NCBI RefSeq assembly: GCF_037038585.1
Contig: NC_092540.1
Coordinates: forward strand, 10,404,501-10,468,500
DNA: 64,000 nucleotides
Reading direction: 5' to 3'
Origin: Patagioenas fasciata
Taxonomy: Eukaryota; Chordata; Aves; Columbiformes; Columbidae
Shown: positions 13,907-23,472 of the stretch, in pieces
How the letters are laid out: each line of letters opens with the position of its first letter
Numbering within the stretch: the first letter of the stretch is position 1
Notes under the pieces: model-generated
Seen by the model: only the letters and a program-made list of their open reading frames with translations
Told to the model about the DNA's origin: nothing
The model's database searches: none
Made by a program: the position numbers and the translations under genes

Positions 13907-14455
13907 CCCAGGTATGTGCACCCAGCACCGCGTGCACGCACACGCAGCTACACACTGATGTGTAAGCAAACACGTGGCCACACACACGCACACTTCCACA
14001 AGCGTGCCCAGTCCCATCTATTGACAGAAAGACGTACGTGAAATGTACTGACATGCTCGAGGGTAAACACGTGCGTGGATGTTTGGCACACTGCACACAC
14101 GCACACGTCTGAACGATAATGCTCCAGCTTTAGCATAAATGGAGCTGACATCAAGGCACTCACATGTGGACAGACCAACGTTTATAGGCACTAAGGCTTT
14201 CGCGCACAGGTTCGTCCAAGAACAGGCACATACCTGCAGGCACCTCCGAATGTGTGTTCTGTGCATTCTCTTAAGGGACGCTAGATGGCAGCAAAGACCA
14301 TGAAATTATTAACCTCAGTCTAACCCTAGGTTTATGACATTTTTTCTTACTATAGATGCGTTTGATGCTAAAAATTCCCCCAAATTGTAATGAATATGCG
14401 ATAATTGTGTGAATACAAGCATCGCAAGAGCATCCAGTTTTTGGAGCACTTATGG
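13907..14455. other. Unique palindrome spacer, left part
   Basis: Single-copy sequence begins with a CA/CG-rich stretch (repeated CACACGCACAC) and becomes more AT-rich. It contains the CTCF-like site described separately. No supported coding frame is present. The donor-like CAG/GTATGT at 13909-13917 and a good acceptor-like pyrimidine tract plus CAG at 14841-14843 could define an intron of a non-coding plus-strand transcript, but nothing else supports this. Confidence 0.5.
14278..14292 (+). promoter_or_regulatory. CTCF-like binding site
   Basis: ACGCTAGATGGCAGC matches 13 of 15 positions of the vertebrate CTCF core consensus CCASYAGRKGGCRSY, including the AGATGGCAGC part. It lies in unique DNA between the two palindrome arms. 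This is a motif match only; occupancy is inferred. Confidence 0.45.
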
Positions 14456-14459
14456 AACA

Positions 14460-14660
14460 TGATAAAGCCAGGCAGAGCCTGACAAAGCGCGACAGAGCCC
14501 AACAGGGCTTGACAGAGCCTGATAGAACTCAACAGGGGCCGACAAATCCCGACAGCGCCTGACAGCGAACAGTGGAGTCTGGCAGGGCCTGACAGAGGCT
14601 GTCACAGCACGACAGAGCCAGAGGAGCCTGACAGAGCCCAGCAAACCCGACAGGAATAGA
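14460..14660 (+). repeat. Degenerate 10-11 bp repeat (GACAGAGCCT type)
   Basis: About twenty diverged copies of a GACAGAGCC(T/C) unit run in tandem, with variants such as GACAAAGCG, AACAGGGCT and GACAGCGCCT. It is not related to minisatellite A or satellite B. Confidence 0.75.
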
Positions 14661-14865
14661 CAAGGCCTGGGTGCACAGACCTGGGTGCGTGTGGAAAGGT
14701 TTCTGCCTGTTTTCCAGTGAGGAATGGTGTGTGTGCACGTGGACAAACAGAAGGCGAAGCAGCTCGGTTCCAACACTGAAGAAGGCTGTACAGTCACGTA
14801 GACACGGGGGCTGCTCCACTCCTGCTCTCCTGCTCTCTTGCAGGACACAGAGGCCTCAGAGCCCT

Positions 14866-14885
14866 GTTCAGTTCAGTTCAGTTCC
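14866..14885 (+). repeat. GTTCA pentanucleotide microsatellite
   Basis: Three perfect GTTCA units are followed by GTTCC. It is a short simple repeat in the palindrome spacer. Confidence 0.8.
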
Positions 14886-14899
14886 ATACAATGTTCACT

Positions 14900-15530
14900 G
14901 ACTGCAAGAAAATCCCTCAAATCCCCCACAATGTGGGGCTCAAAAGGGAGTCCCCCTGAAAAGAGGGGGTCACAGTCCAAAAATGCCTGAAAATTCCTGG
15001 GGGAGGATAAAACTTATTAAACCCTGTAAATATGAGCGTGAGAATTTCAAACAGAGACAAGTCTGTCGTTTGTATTTATATATTGCAGAATGGTATTCAT
15101 GTAGATATAAAATGGTTTTAAAATAAAACCCCTTTTCTACTCTGTTATATAAAGGATTTGAGAATGTAAAAAATTTCTGTTGATGGTTTTAAGAATACAA
15201 ACATCTTATCTATTTGTAGATTAAAAAGTGAAGGACTTGAAAAAGAAAAAAATATCTAGATAGGAACTTAAAATAGAAAAAAGTGTGAGTAGGCAGAGCT
15301 CTGTATAATTACTACGTGTTACATAGTCTAAATAGGTAATAAATATCATCTATATATATCCACTCACACCCGTATACATACCTTTAATTTATTAATAAAT
15401 GTAAATCGATATCCCAGTCTAAATATATATAATTGTAAATATGTCAAAATCTGTAAATTTGAAAAGATACCTGAGTGTTAAAATGGAAGTTTAAATGTAT
15501 TTAAGTGTAAATAGACACCGGATCAGAGCG
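14900..15530. other. AT-rich tract in palindrome spacer
   Basis: About 600 bp is strongly AT-rich, in sharp contrast to everything around it. It contains an AATAAA near 15122 and a TATATATATCC stretch near 15350, but no coding frame and no recognised transposon. It separates the left spacer from the CpG island. The position midway between palindrome arms suits a spacer that resists hairpin collapse or acts as a DNA-unwinding region; that is inference. Confidence 0.55.
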
Positions 15531-15539
15531 TAGCGGGGG

Positions 15540-15920
15540 ACAAACGGGGACGGGTGATGATAGGCGGAGAGAATGGAAATTGACGTGCTTAGCTGGCCAA
15601 TCAGATTGCGGAGAGGGAAGAGAAGGGGCGGGCCGCGGGGGAGGGGTTGTCTCGAGGGCTTCCCAATGCGCATGCGCAGAAATGGGCGCTGCGAGGTGCA
15701 CGGGGCGCTCTCGGAACCACGTGCGCGCACCGTTGGAGCCCGGAGCGGACTCGCTGCGCCGCTGTTTCTGCGAGGCCCCGGGGAGTGCCCGGCCCGGCCC
15801 CGCCCGGCCCGCTCCGCTCCGTCTCAGAGCCGCCTGGAGAGCCGGGTCGGGCAGCCCCTTCTCGGCTCCACCTCTTCCCGAGCTAAGCCACGCCCCCTTG
15901 GGGCCGTGCCATGTTGACCG
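15540..15920. promoter_or_regulatory. CpG-island promoter in palindrome spacer
   Basis: This GC- and CpG-rich stretch has a dense set of promoter elements. These are a CCAAT box in GGCCAATCAG (15595-15604), a GC box GGGGCGGG (15625-15632), the perfect NRF1 palindrome TGCGCATGCGCA (15667-15678), an E-box CACGTG (15718-15723) and further GC boxes after 15780. There is no TATA box. The arrangement is typical of TATA-less, often bidirectional housekeeping promoters. I cannot identify a first exon on either side, so the target transcript is unknown. Confidence 0.65.
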
Positions 15921-16158
15921 CACCCTCTCCCTACCCCAAGAGGCTCCTCCCATGGGGGCGTGCCCCAGAGAATGCCCGCCCCCAGACCACCTCCCATGGG
16001 GCGTGACACAGAGGCTCCGCCCCCCCGAGGGGCTCCCCGTGGGCGTGCCCTCTCAGTACCCGCCCCTCGGCACTGACCCCACCCCATGTAGGCGGGGCCA
16101 CACCCAGCTGCCCCCTCCCATCTGTGACCCATAACCAACCCCATAGCAGCCCTATGGC
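15921..16158. other. GC-rich right part of palindrome spacer
   Basis: This stretch contains several GGGCGTG(C/T)C and CTCCCATGGGG motifs that look like a weak tandem repeat. It runs to the right palindrome arm. I see no gene. Confidence 0.5.
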
Positions 16159-16423
16159 TGCCCCACAGGTCCCGCTGTAGCAGCCCAGCACCTGCCCCAT
16201 AGTCGCCCCATAAGTGCTCCAGACATGCCTCTTAAGACCCCTACAGCAGCCCCATGAGTGCCCCACAGGTAATTCCACAGCCGCCCCATCCCGCCCCACA
16301 GCGGCCGCTGCGGGACCCCCGGAGACCCCCGGCCCCACACCCGCCCCGCAGCCCCACAGCGCGCGGTCTCGGGCCCCGGTGCCGGCGAAGCCACGTCCTG
16401 GCCGCGGCCGGAGGAGCCGCCGC

Positions 16424-17395
16424 TTGTCCGCCCCCCACGTCCCCCCGATCGCTGCTGCTGTCGCTGCCTGAGGAGCCGCAGGAGCCGCCGCTTGTCCGCC
16501 CCCCACGTCCCCCCGATCGCTGCTGCTGTCGCTGCCTGAGGAGCCGCAGGAGCCGCCGCTTGTCCGCCCCCCACGTCCCCCCGATCGCTGCTGCTGTCGC
16601 TGCCTGAGGAGCCGCAGCAGCCGCCGCTTGTCCGCCCCCCACGTCCCCGCGATCGCTGCTGCTGTCGCTGCCTGAGGAGCCGCAGCAGCCGCCGCTTGTC
16701 CGCCCCCCACGTCCCCCCGATCGCTGCTGCTGTCGCTGCCTGAGGAGCCGCAGCAGCCGCCGCTTGTCCGCCCCCCCACGTCCCCCCGATCGCTGCTGCT
16801 GTCGCTGCCTGAGGAGCCGCAGCAGCCGCCGCTTGTCCGGCCCCCCACGTCCCCCCGATCGCTGCTGCTGTCGCTGCCTGAGGAGCCGCAGCAGCCGCCG
16901 CTTGTCCGCCCCCCACGTCCCCCCGATCGCTGCTGCTGTCGCTGCCTGAGGAGCCGCAGCAGCCGCCGCTTGTCCGCCCCCCCCACGTCCCCCCGATCGC
17001 TGCTGCTGTCGCTGCCTGAGGAGCCGCAGCAGCCGCCGCTTGTCCGGCCCCCCACGTCCCCCCGATCGCTGCTGCTGTCGCTGCCTGAGGAGCCGCAGCA
17101 GCCGCCGCTTGTCCGCCCCCCACGTCCCCCCGATCGCTGCTGCTGTCGCTGCCTGAGGAGCCGCAGCAGCCGCCGCTTGTCCGCCCCCCACGTCCCCCCG
17201 ATCGCTGCTGCTGTCGCTGCCTGAGGAGCCGCAGCAGCCGCCGCTTGTCCGCCCCCCCACGTCCCCCCGATCGCTGCTGCTGTCGCTGCCTGAGGAGCCG
17301 CAGCAGCCGCCGCTTGTCCGCCCCCCACGTCCCCCCGATCGCTGCTGCTGTCGCTGCCTGAGGAGCCGCAGCAGCCGCCGCTTGTCCGCCCAGCC
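16424..17395 (-). repeat. 68-bp CpG-rich tandem array, right arm (about 14 units)
   Basis: This is the same 68-69 bp unit as at 13086-13660, inverted, in about fourteen full copies against eight on the left. Two units carry CTTGTCCGGCC instead of CTTGTCCGCCC (about 16832 and 17040). One has CCCCGCGATCG instead of CCCCCCGATCG (about 16648). The size difference between arms (about 411 bp) equals six units, so the array changed length after the palindrome formed. Confidence 0.9.
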
Positions 17396-17664
17396 CCGAC
17401 TGCCCCCCCCCAATCGCCGCCGCTGCCGCCCCCGCCACCCCCCTTCTCCCGCCATACCGGTGTCACAACGGGGACTTTGAGCGCGGCTGTGGAGGCAGCA
17501 GCTGTTCTGATAGCGAAGCCAAACCGGACCGGGAAACAGGACCGGGAACCAGGAACCGTGGCAGGGAAGTTTTCCCTTGGAGCAAACAAACCCCAGGTGT
17601 TCTTCAATGTTTATTGAGAAAGCAGAGTCAGGATGTACCAGTAGTCCGATCAGTGACCTTCTAA
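17395..17664 (-). other. Non-repetitive palindrome arm segment, right
   Basis: This is the inverted partner of 12811-13085. The one substitution I see is ACCGGTATGG against ACCGGGATGG on the left. The near identity of this non-selected sequence implies recent duplication or gene conversion between the arms. Confidence 0.7.
17610..17615 (-). terminator. Candidate polyadenylation signal AATAAA, right arm
   Basis: TTTATT on the plus strand is AATAAA on the minus strand, followed on that strand by the same GT-rich element as on the left. With its twin at 12861-12866, it would terminate transcripts running inward from the flanking minisatellites toward the palindrome centre. Confidence 0.5.
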
Positions 17665-20600
17665 GACAAAGTGGGGTCCTGGGATGTCACAATGGGCCCC
17701 AGTGACAAAGAGGGTCCCCATGGTGCCACAATGGGCCCTGGGGACAAGGGGGGTCCCACCCTGTAACAATGGTCCCTGGGGACAAACGGGGTCCTGGGAC
17801 GTCACAATGGGTCCTGGGGATAAAGGGGGTCCCCAGGATGTCACAATGGGCACTTGAGACAAAGGTGGAGTCCCCATTGTGTCACAATGCATCCCCAGTG
17901 ACAAGAGGGTTCCCCATGGTGTCACAATGGGCCCTGGGGACAATTGGGGGTCCTGGGATGTCACAATGGGCCCTGAGGACAACAGGGGGTCCCCACGGTG
18001 TCAAAATGGGCCCTGGTGACATACGGGGCAGCCCAGGATGTCACAATGGGCCCTGGGGACAAAGAGGGGTCCCCAGGATGTTCACAATGGGCCCTGGAGA
18101 CAGTGGGGGGTCCAGAAATGTCACAATGGGCCCTGGGGACAAAGGGGGCTCCCCAGGATGTCACAATGGGCTCTGGGGACACAGGGGGTCCCCACGGTGT
18201 CACAATGCACCCTGGGGACAATGGGGGGTCCTGGGACGTCACAATGGGCCCTGGGGACACAGGGGTCCCAAGGATGTGATAATGGGCTCTGGGGACAAGT
18301 GGGGTCCCCAGGATGTCACAATGGGCACTGGGGAGAAAGGGGTGGTCCCCATGGTGTCACAATGGGCCCTAGTGACAAGGAGGGTCCCCACGGTTCCACA
18401 ATGGGCCCTGGGGACAAGGGGGTCCACCAGATGTCACAATGGGTCCTGGGGAAAACAGTGGATCCCCACGGTGTCACAATGGGCCCTGGGGACAAAGGGA
18501 GGTCCTAGGACGTCACAGTGGGCCCTGGGGACAAAGTGGGGTCCCCTGAATGTCACAATGGGACCTGCAGACAAAGGGGGGTCCTGGGATGTAACAATGG
18601 GCCCCAGTGACAAAGAGGGTCCCCAGGATGTCACAACAGGCCCTGGGGACAAAGAGGGCTCTCCTGAATGTCAAAATGGGCCCTGGGGACAAGGGGGGAC
18701 CCCAGGATGCAACAACGGGCCCTGGGGACAAAGAGGGGTCCCCTGAATGTCACAAAGGGCCCTGGGGACAAGGGGGTGTCCTGGGATGTCACAATGGACC
18801 CTGGGGACAAATAGCAGTTCCCTGAATATCACAATGGGCCCTGGAGACAAGGGGTGTCCTGGGATGTCACAATGGGCCCCAGTGACAAAGGGCGTCCCTA
18901 TGGTGCCAAAATGGGCCCTGGGGACAAAGGGGGTCCCCAGGAAGTCACAATGGGCCCTGGGGAAAAAGGGGGGTCCTGGGATGTCACAATGGGACCTGGG
19001 ACAACGGGGGGTCCCCAGGATGTCACAATGGGCCCTGGGGACAATTGGGGGATCCTGGGATGTCACAATGGGCCCTGGGGACAAAGAGGAGTCCCCTAAA
19101 TGTCACAATGGGCCCTGGAGACAGAGGGGCTCCCCATGGTGCCACAATGGGCCCTGAGGAAAAAGCGGGGTCGCCAGGACGTCACAATGGGCTCTTGGAA
19201 AAATGGAGGGTCCTGGGACGTCACAATGGGCCCTGGGGACAAAGGAGGTCCCCAGGATGTCACAATGACCCCTTGGGACAACGGGGCCATTGTGGACATC
19301 ACAATGGGTCCTGGGAACAAAGTGGGGTCCCCAGGATGGCACAATGGGCCCTGGAGACAAAGGGGTTCCCCACCCTATCACAATGGGCCTTGGGGACAAA
19401 GGGGGGTCCCCAGGATGTCACAATAGGCCCTGGGAACAAAGAGGGGTCCCCTGAATGTCACAATGGGCCCTGGGGACAAAGGGGGGTCCTAAGGATGTCA
19501 CAATAAGCCCTGGAAACAACTGGGGGGTCCTGAGATGTCACAATGGGCCCTGGGGACAAAGGGGGTCCCCAGAATTTCACAATGGACCCTGGGGACAAAG
19601 GGAGTCCCCACCCTGTCACAATAGGCCCTGGGGACAAAGGGGGTGCCCAGGATGTCACAATGGACCCTGGGGACAAAGGGGGTCCTGTGATGTCACAATG
19701 GGCCCTGGGGACAAAGGGGGTCCCGACCCTGTCACAATAGGCCCTGGGGACAAAGGGGGTGCCCAGGATGTCACAATGGGTCCTGGGGACAAAGGGCATC
19801 CCCATGGTGCCACAATGGACCCTAGTGACAAACGAGGTCCCCAGGATGTCACAACGGGCCCTAGGGACAAAGGGGGGTCCCCAGGATCTCACAATGGACC
19901 CTGGGGACAAAGGGGGGGCCTGGGACGTCACAATGGGCCCTGGGGACAATGGGGGGTCCTGGGATGTCACAATGAGCCCTGGGCACAATTGGGGGGTCCT
20001 TAGATGTCACAACGGGCTCTGGGGACAAAGGGCGTCTCCAGGATGTCACAATGGGCCCTGGGGACAAAGTGGGGTACTGAAATGTCACAATGGGCCCTGG
20101 GCACAAAGGGGGTTCCCAGGATGTCACAATGGGCTCTGGGGACAACGGGGATTCCAACGGTGTCACAATGGGCCCTTGGGACAAAGGCTGTCCCCTGAAT
20201 GTCACAATGGGCCCTGGGGACAAAGGGGGTCCCTAGGATGTCACAATGGGTCTGGGGACAATGGGGGGTCCGGGGACGTCACAATGGGCCCTGGGGACAA
20301 AGTGAGGTCCTGGGAAGTCACAATGGGCCCCAGTGACAAAGGGGGTCCCAATGGTGCCACAATGGGTCCTGGGGAAAAAGGGCGTCCCCAGGATGTCACA
20401 ATGGGCCCTGGGGACAAGGGGGGGTCCTGGGACATCACAGTGGGCCCTGGGGAACAAGGGGTCCCCAGGATGTCACAATGGGCTCTGGGGACAAGGGGGG
20501 GTCCTGGGACATCACAGTGGGCCCTGGGGAACAAGGGGGTCCCCAGGATGTCACAATGGGCTCTGTTGACAAGGGGGGCCCCCACGGTGTCACAATGGGC

Positions 20601-23472
20601 CTTGGGTACAAAGTGGGGTCCTGGGATTTCACATTGGACCACAGTGACAAAAGGGGTCCCCATGGTGTCACAATGGGCCCTGGGGACAAAGGAGGAACCC
20701 ACGGTGCCACAACGGGTCAGAGGGACAAGGCGGTCCCCATGATGTCACAATGGGCCCTGGGGACAATGGGAGGTCCTGGGATGTCACAATGAGCCCTGGG
20801 GACAAACGGGGGTCCCCATGGTGTCACAATGGGTCACCAGTGACAAGGGGGGGTCCCCAGGATGTCACAATGGGCCCTGGGGACAATGGGGGGTCCGGGG
20901 ATGTCACAATGGGCCCTGAGGACAAAGAGGGGTCCTGGGACGTCACAATGGGCCCTGGTGACAAAGGGGGGTCCTGGGATGTCACAATGGGCCCTGGGGA
21001 CAAAGGGGGCTCACCAGGATGTCACAATGGGCTCTGGGGACAAAGGGGTCCCCAGGATGTCACAATGGGCACTGGGGAGAAAGGGGTGGTCCCCATGGTG
21101 TCACAATGGGTCCCCAGTGACAAGGGGAGTCCCCAGGATGCCACAATGGGCCCTGGGGACAACTGGGCGGTCCCCAGGATGTCACAATGGGCCCTGGAAA
21201 CAATTGGGGTGTCCTGAGATGTCACAATGGGCCCTGGGGACAAAGGGGGATCCTGGGACATCACAATGGCCCCTGGGGACAAATGGAGTCCCCACCCTGT
21301 CACAATGGGCCCTGGGGACAAAGGGGGGTCCTGGGACGTCACAATGGGCCCTGGGGACAAAGGAGGTCCCCAGGATTTCACAATGGGCCATGGGGACAAG
21401 GGGTGTCCTGGAATGTCACAATGGGCCCTGGGGACAAAGGGGGTGCCCAGGATTTCACAATAGGCACTGGGGACAAGGGGGTCCCCAGGATGTCACAATG
21501 GGCCCTGGGGATGACGGGGGGTCCTGGGACGTCACAATGGGCCCTGGGGACAATGGGGGGTCTTGGGATGTCACAATGAGCCCTGGGCACAACTGGGAGG
21601 TCCCTAAATGTCACAATGGGCCCTGGGGACAAAGGGGGTCCCCACGGTGTCACAATGGGCCCAGGGGACAGAGGGGAGTACCCAGGATGTCACAACGGGC
21701 TCTGGGGACCAGGGGCGTCCCGAGGATGTCACAATGGGCCCTGGGGACAAAGTGGGGTCCTGGGAGGTCACAATGGGCCCTGGGGACAAAGGGGGTTTCC
21801 AGGATGTCACAATGGGCTCTGGGGACAACAGAGGTCCCGACGGTGTCACAATGGGCCCTTGGGACAAAGGCTGTCCCCTGGATGTCACAATGGGCCCTGG
21901 GGACAATGGGGGTCCCCAGGATGTCACAATGGACCCTGGGGACAATGGGGGGTCCGGGGACATCACAATGGGCCCTGGGGACAAAGGGGGTCCCCAGGAT
22001 GTCACAATGGACCTTCAGTATAAAGTGGGGTCCTGGGATGTCACAATGGGCCCTGGGGACAAAGGGGGGTCCTGGGACGTCACAATGGGCCCTGCGGATC
22101 AAGGATGGTGCCCTGGATATCACAATGGGCTCTGGGGACAATGGGGGGTCCTGGAATGTCACAATGGGCCCTAGGGACAAAGGGGGTCCCCAGGTTGTCA
22201 CAATGGGCCCTGGGGACAAAAGGACCCCACGGTGTCACAATGGCTCTGGGGACAAAGGGGGTCCTCAGGATGTCACAATGGGCCCTGGGGACAAGGGGGA
22301 TACCCACGGTTTCAAAATGGGCCCTGGGGACAAAGAGGGGTCCCCAGGATTTTACAATGGACCCTGGGGACAAAGGGGGGTCCTGGGACATCACAATGGG
22401 CCCTGGGGACAAAGGGTTCCCCAGGATGTCACAATGGGCTCTGGGGACAAAGGAGGTCCCCAGGATGACACAATGGGCCCTGAGGATGACGGGGGTCCTG
22501 GGACGTCACAATGGGCCCTGGGGACAATGGGACGTCCTGATATGTTACAATGAACCCTGGGCACAATTGGGGGGTCCTTAGATGCCACAATGGGCCCTGT
22601 GGACAAAGGGGGTCCCCACGGTGTCACAATGGGCTCTGGGGACAAAGGGGAGTCCCCAGTATGTCACAATGGGCCCTGGAGACAATGGCGGGTCCTGGGA
22701 TGTCACAATGGGCCCTGGGGACAACGGGGGTCCCGACGGTGTTACAATGGGCCCTAGGGACAAAGGCTGTCCCCTGAATGTCACAATGGGCCCTGTGGAC
22801 AATGGGGGTCCCCAGGATGTCACAATGGGCTCTGGGGACAATGGGGGATCCGGGGACGTCACAATGGGCCCTGGGGACAAAGGGGGTCCCCAGGACGTCA
22901 CAATGGGCCCCAGTGACAATTGGGGTCCCAATGGTGCCACAGTGGGTCCTGGGGACAAAGGGGGTCCCCAGGATGTCACAATGGGCACTGGGGACAAGGG
23001 GGGGTCCCCAGGATATCACAATGGGCTCTGGGGACAAGGGGGGGTCCCCATAGTGTTACAATGGGTCCCCAGTGACAAGGGGGGTCCCCAGGATGTCACA
23101 ATGGGCCCTTAGGACAAGGGGGGTCCCCAAGGTGTCACAATGGGCCCTGGGGACAATGGGGAGTCCTAGCACATCACAACAGGCGTGGGGACAAGGGGGA
23201 TCTCCACCCTGTCACAATGGGCCCTGGGGACAAAGGGGGGTCCTGGGATATCACAATTGGCCCTGGGGACAAAGGGGGTCCCCATGGTGCCACAATGGGC
23301 CCTGGGGACAAAGGGGAGTCCCCAGGATGTCACAATGGGCCCTGAGGACAAGGGGAGGTCCCCATGGTGTCACAATGGGTCCTCAGTGAGAAGGGGGTCC
23401 CCCATGGTGTCACAATGGGCCCTGGGGACAAGGGGGATCCCCAGGGTGTCACAATGGACCCTGGGGAGAAGG
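17665..23472 (-). repeat. Minisatellite A, second block (inverted)
   Basis: This is the same 39-40 bp unit in the opposite orientation to block 1, about 147 copies by length. The hairpin-forming strand is the plus strand here. It ends abruptly at about 23472, where GGGGAGAAGGGTTTAGGGGG passes into satellite B. The 563-codon open frame at 20862-22553 is the 13-residue translation of the unit and is not called as a gene. Confidence 0.95.

Larger units (their letters stand above)
16159..21490 (-). repeat. Right arm of large palindrome
   Basis: This is the reverse complement of about 8600-13906. It contains, in order, the GC-rich inner end (16159-16424), an expanded 68-bp array, the complex segment with the AATAAA, and minisatellite A in opposite orientation. 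It differs from the left arm by a missing A unit near 17745, by extra A units between about 17900 and 18440, and by about six extra 68-bp units. Similarity fades after about 21490 into other A-unit orders. Confidence 0.88.

Noticed and set aside
12869..14041. 390-codon frame across the left 68-bp array
   Set aside because: It has the same explanation as on the right arm, and the frame continues into unique non-coding spacer.
15931..17607. 558-codon minus-strand frame with SGGCCGSSGSDSSSDRGDVGG repeats
   Set aside because: It is the translation of the 68-bp array. All three frames are open, unit length varies between 68 and 69 bp, and it begins just downstream of a polyadenylation-like signal.
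20862..22553. 563-codon open frame repeating MSQWALGTKGVPR
   Set aside because: The 39-bp unit equals 13 codons and lacks stops in several frames of both strands. Units of 40 bp shift the frame at random, and similar long frames occur throughout all A blocks. There is no start context, splice signal or composition change.
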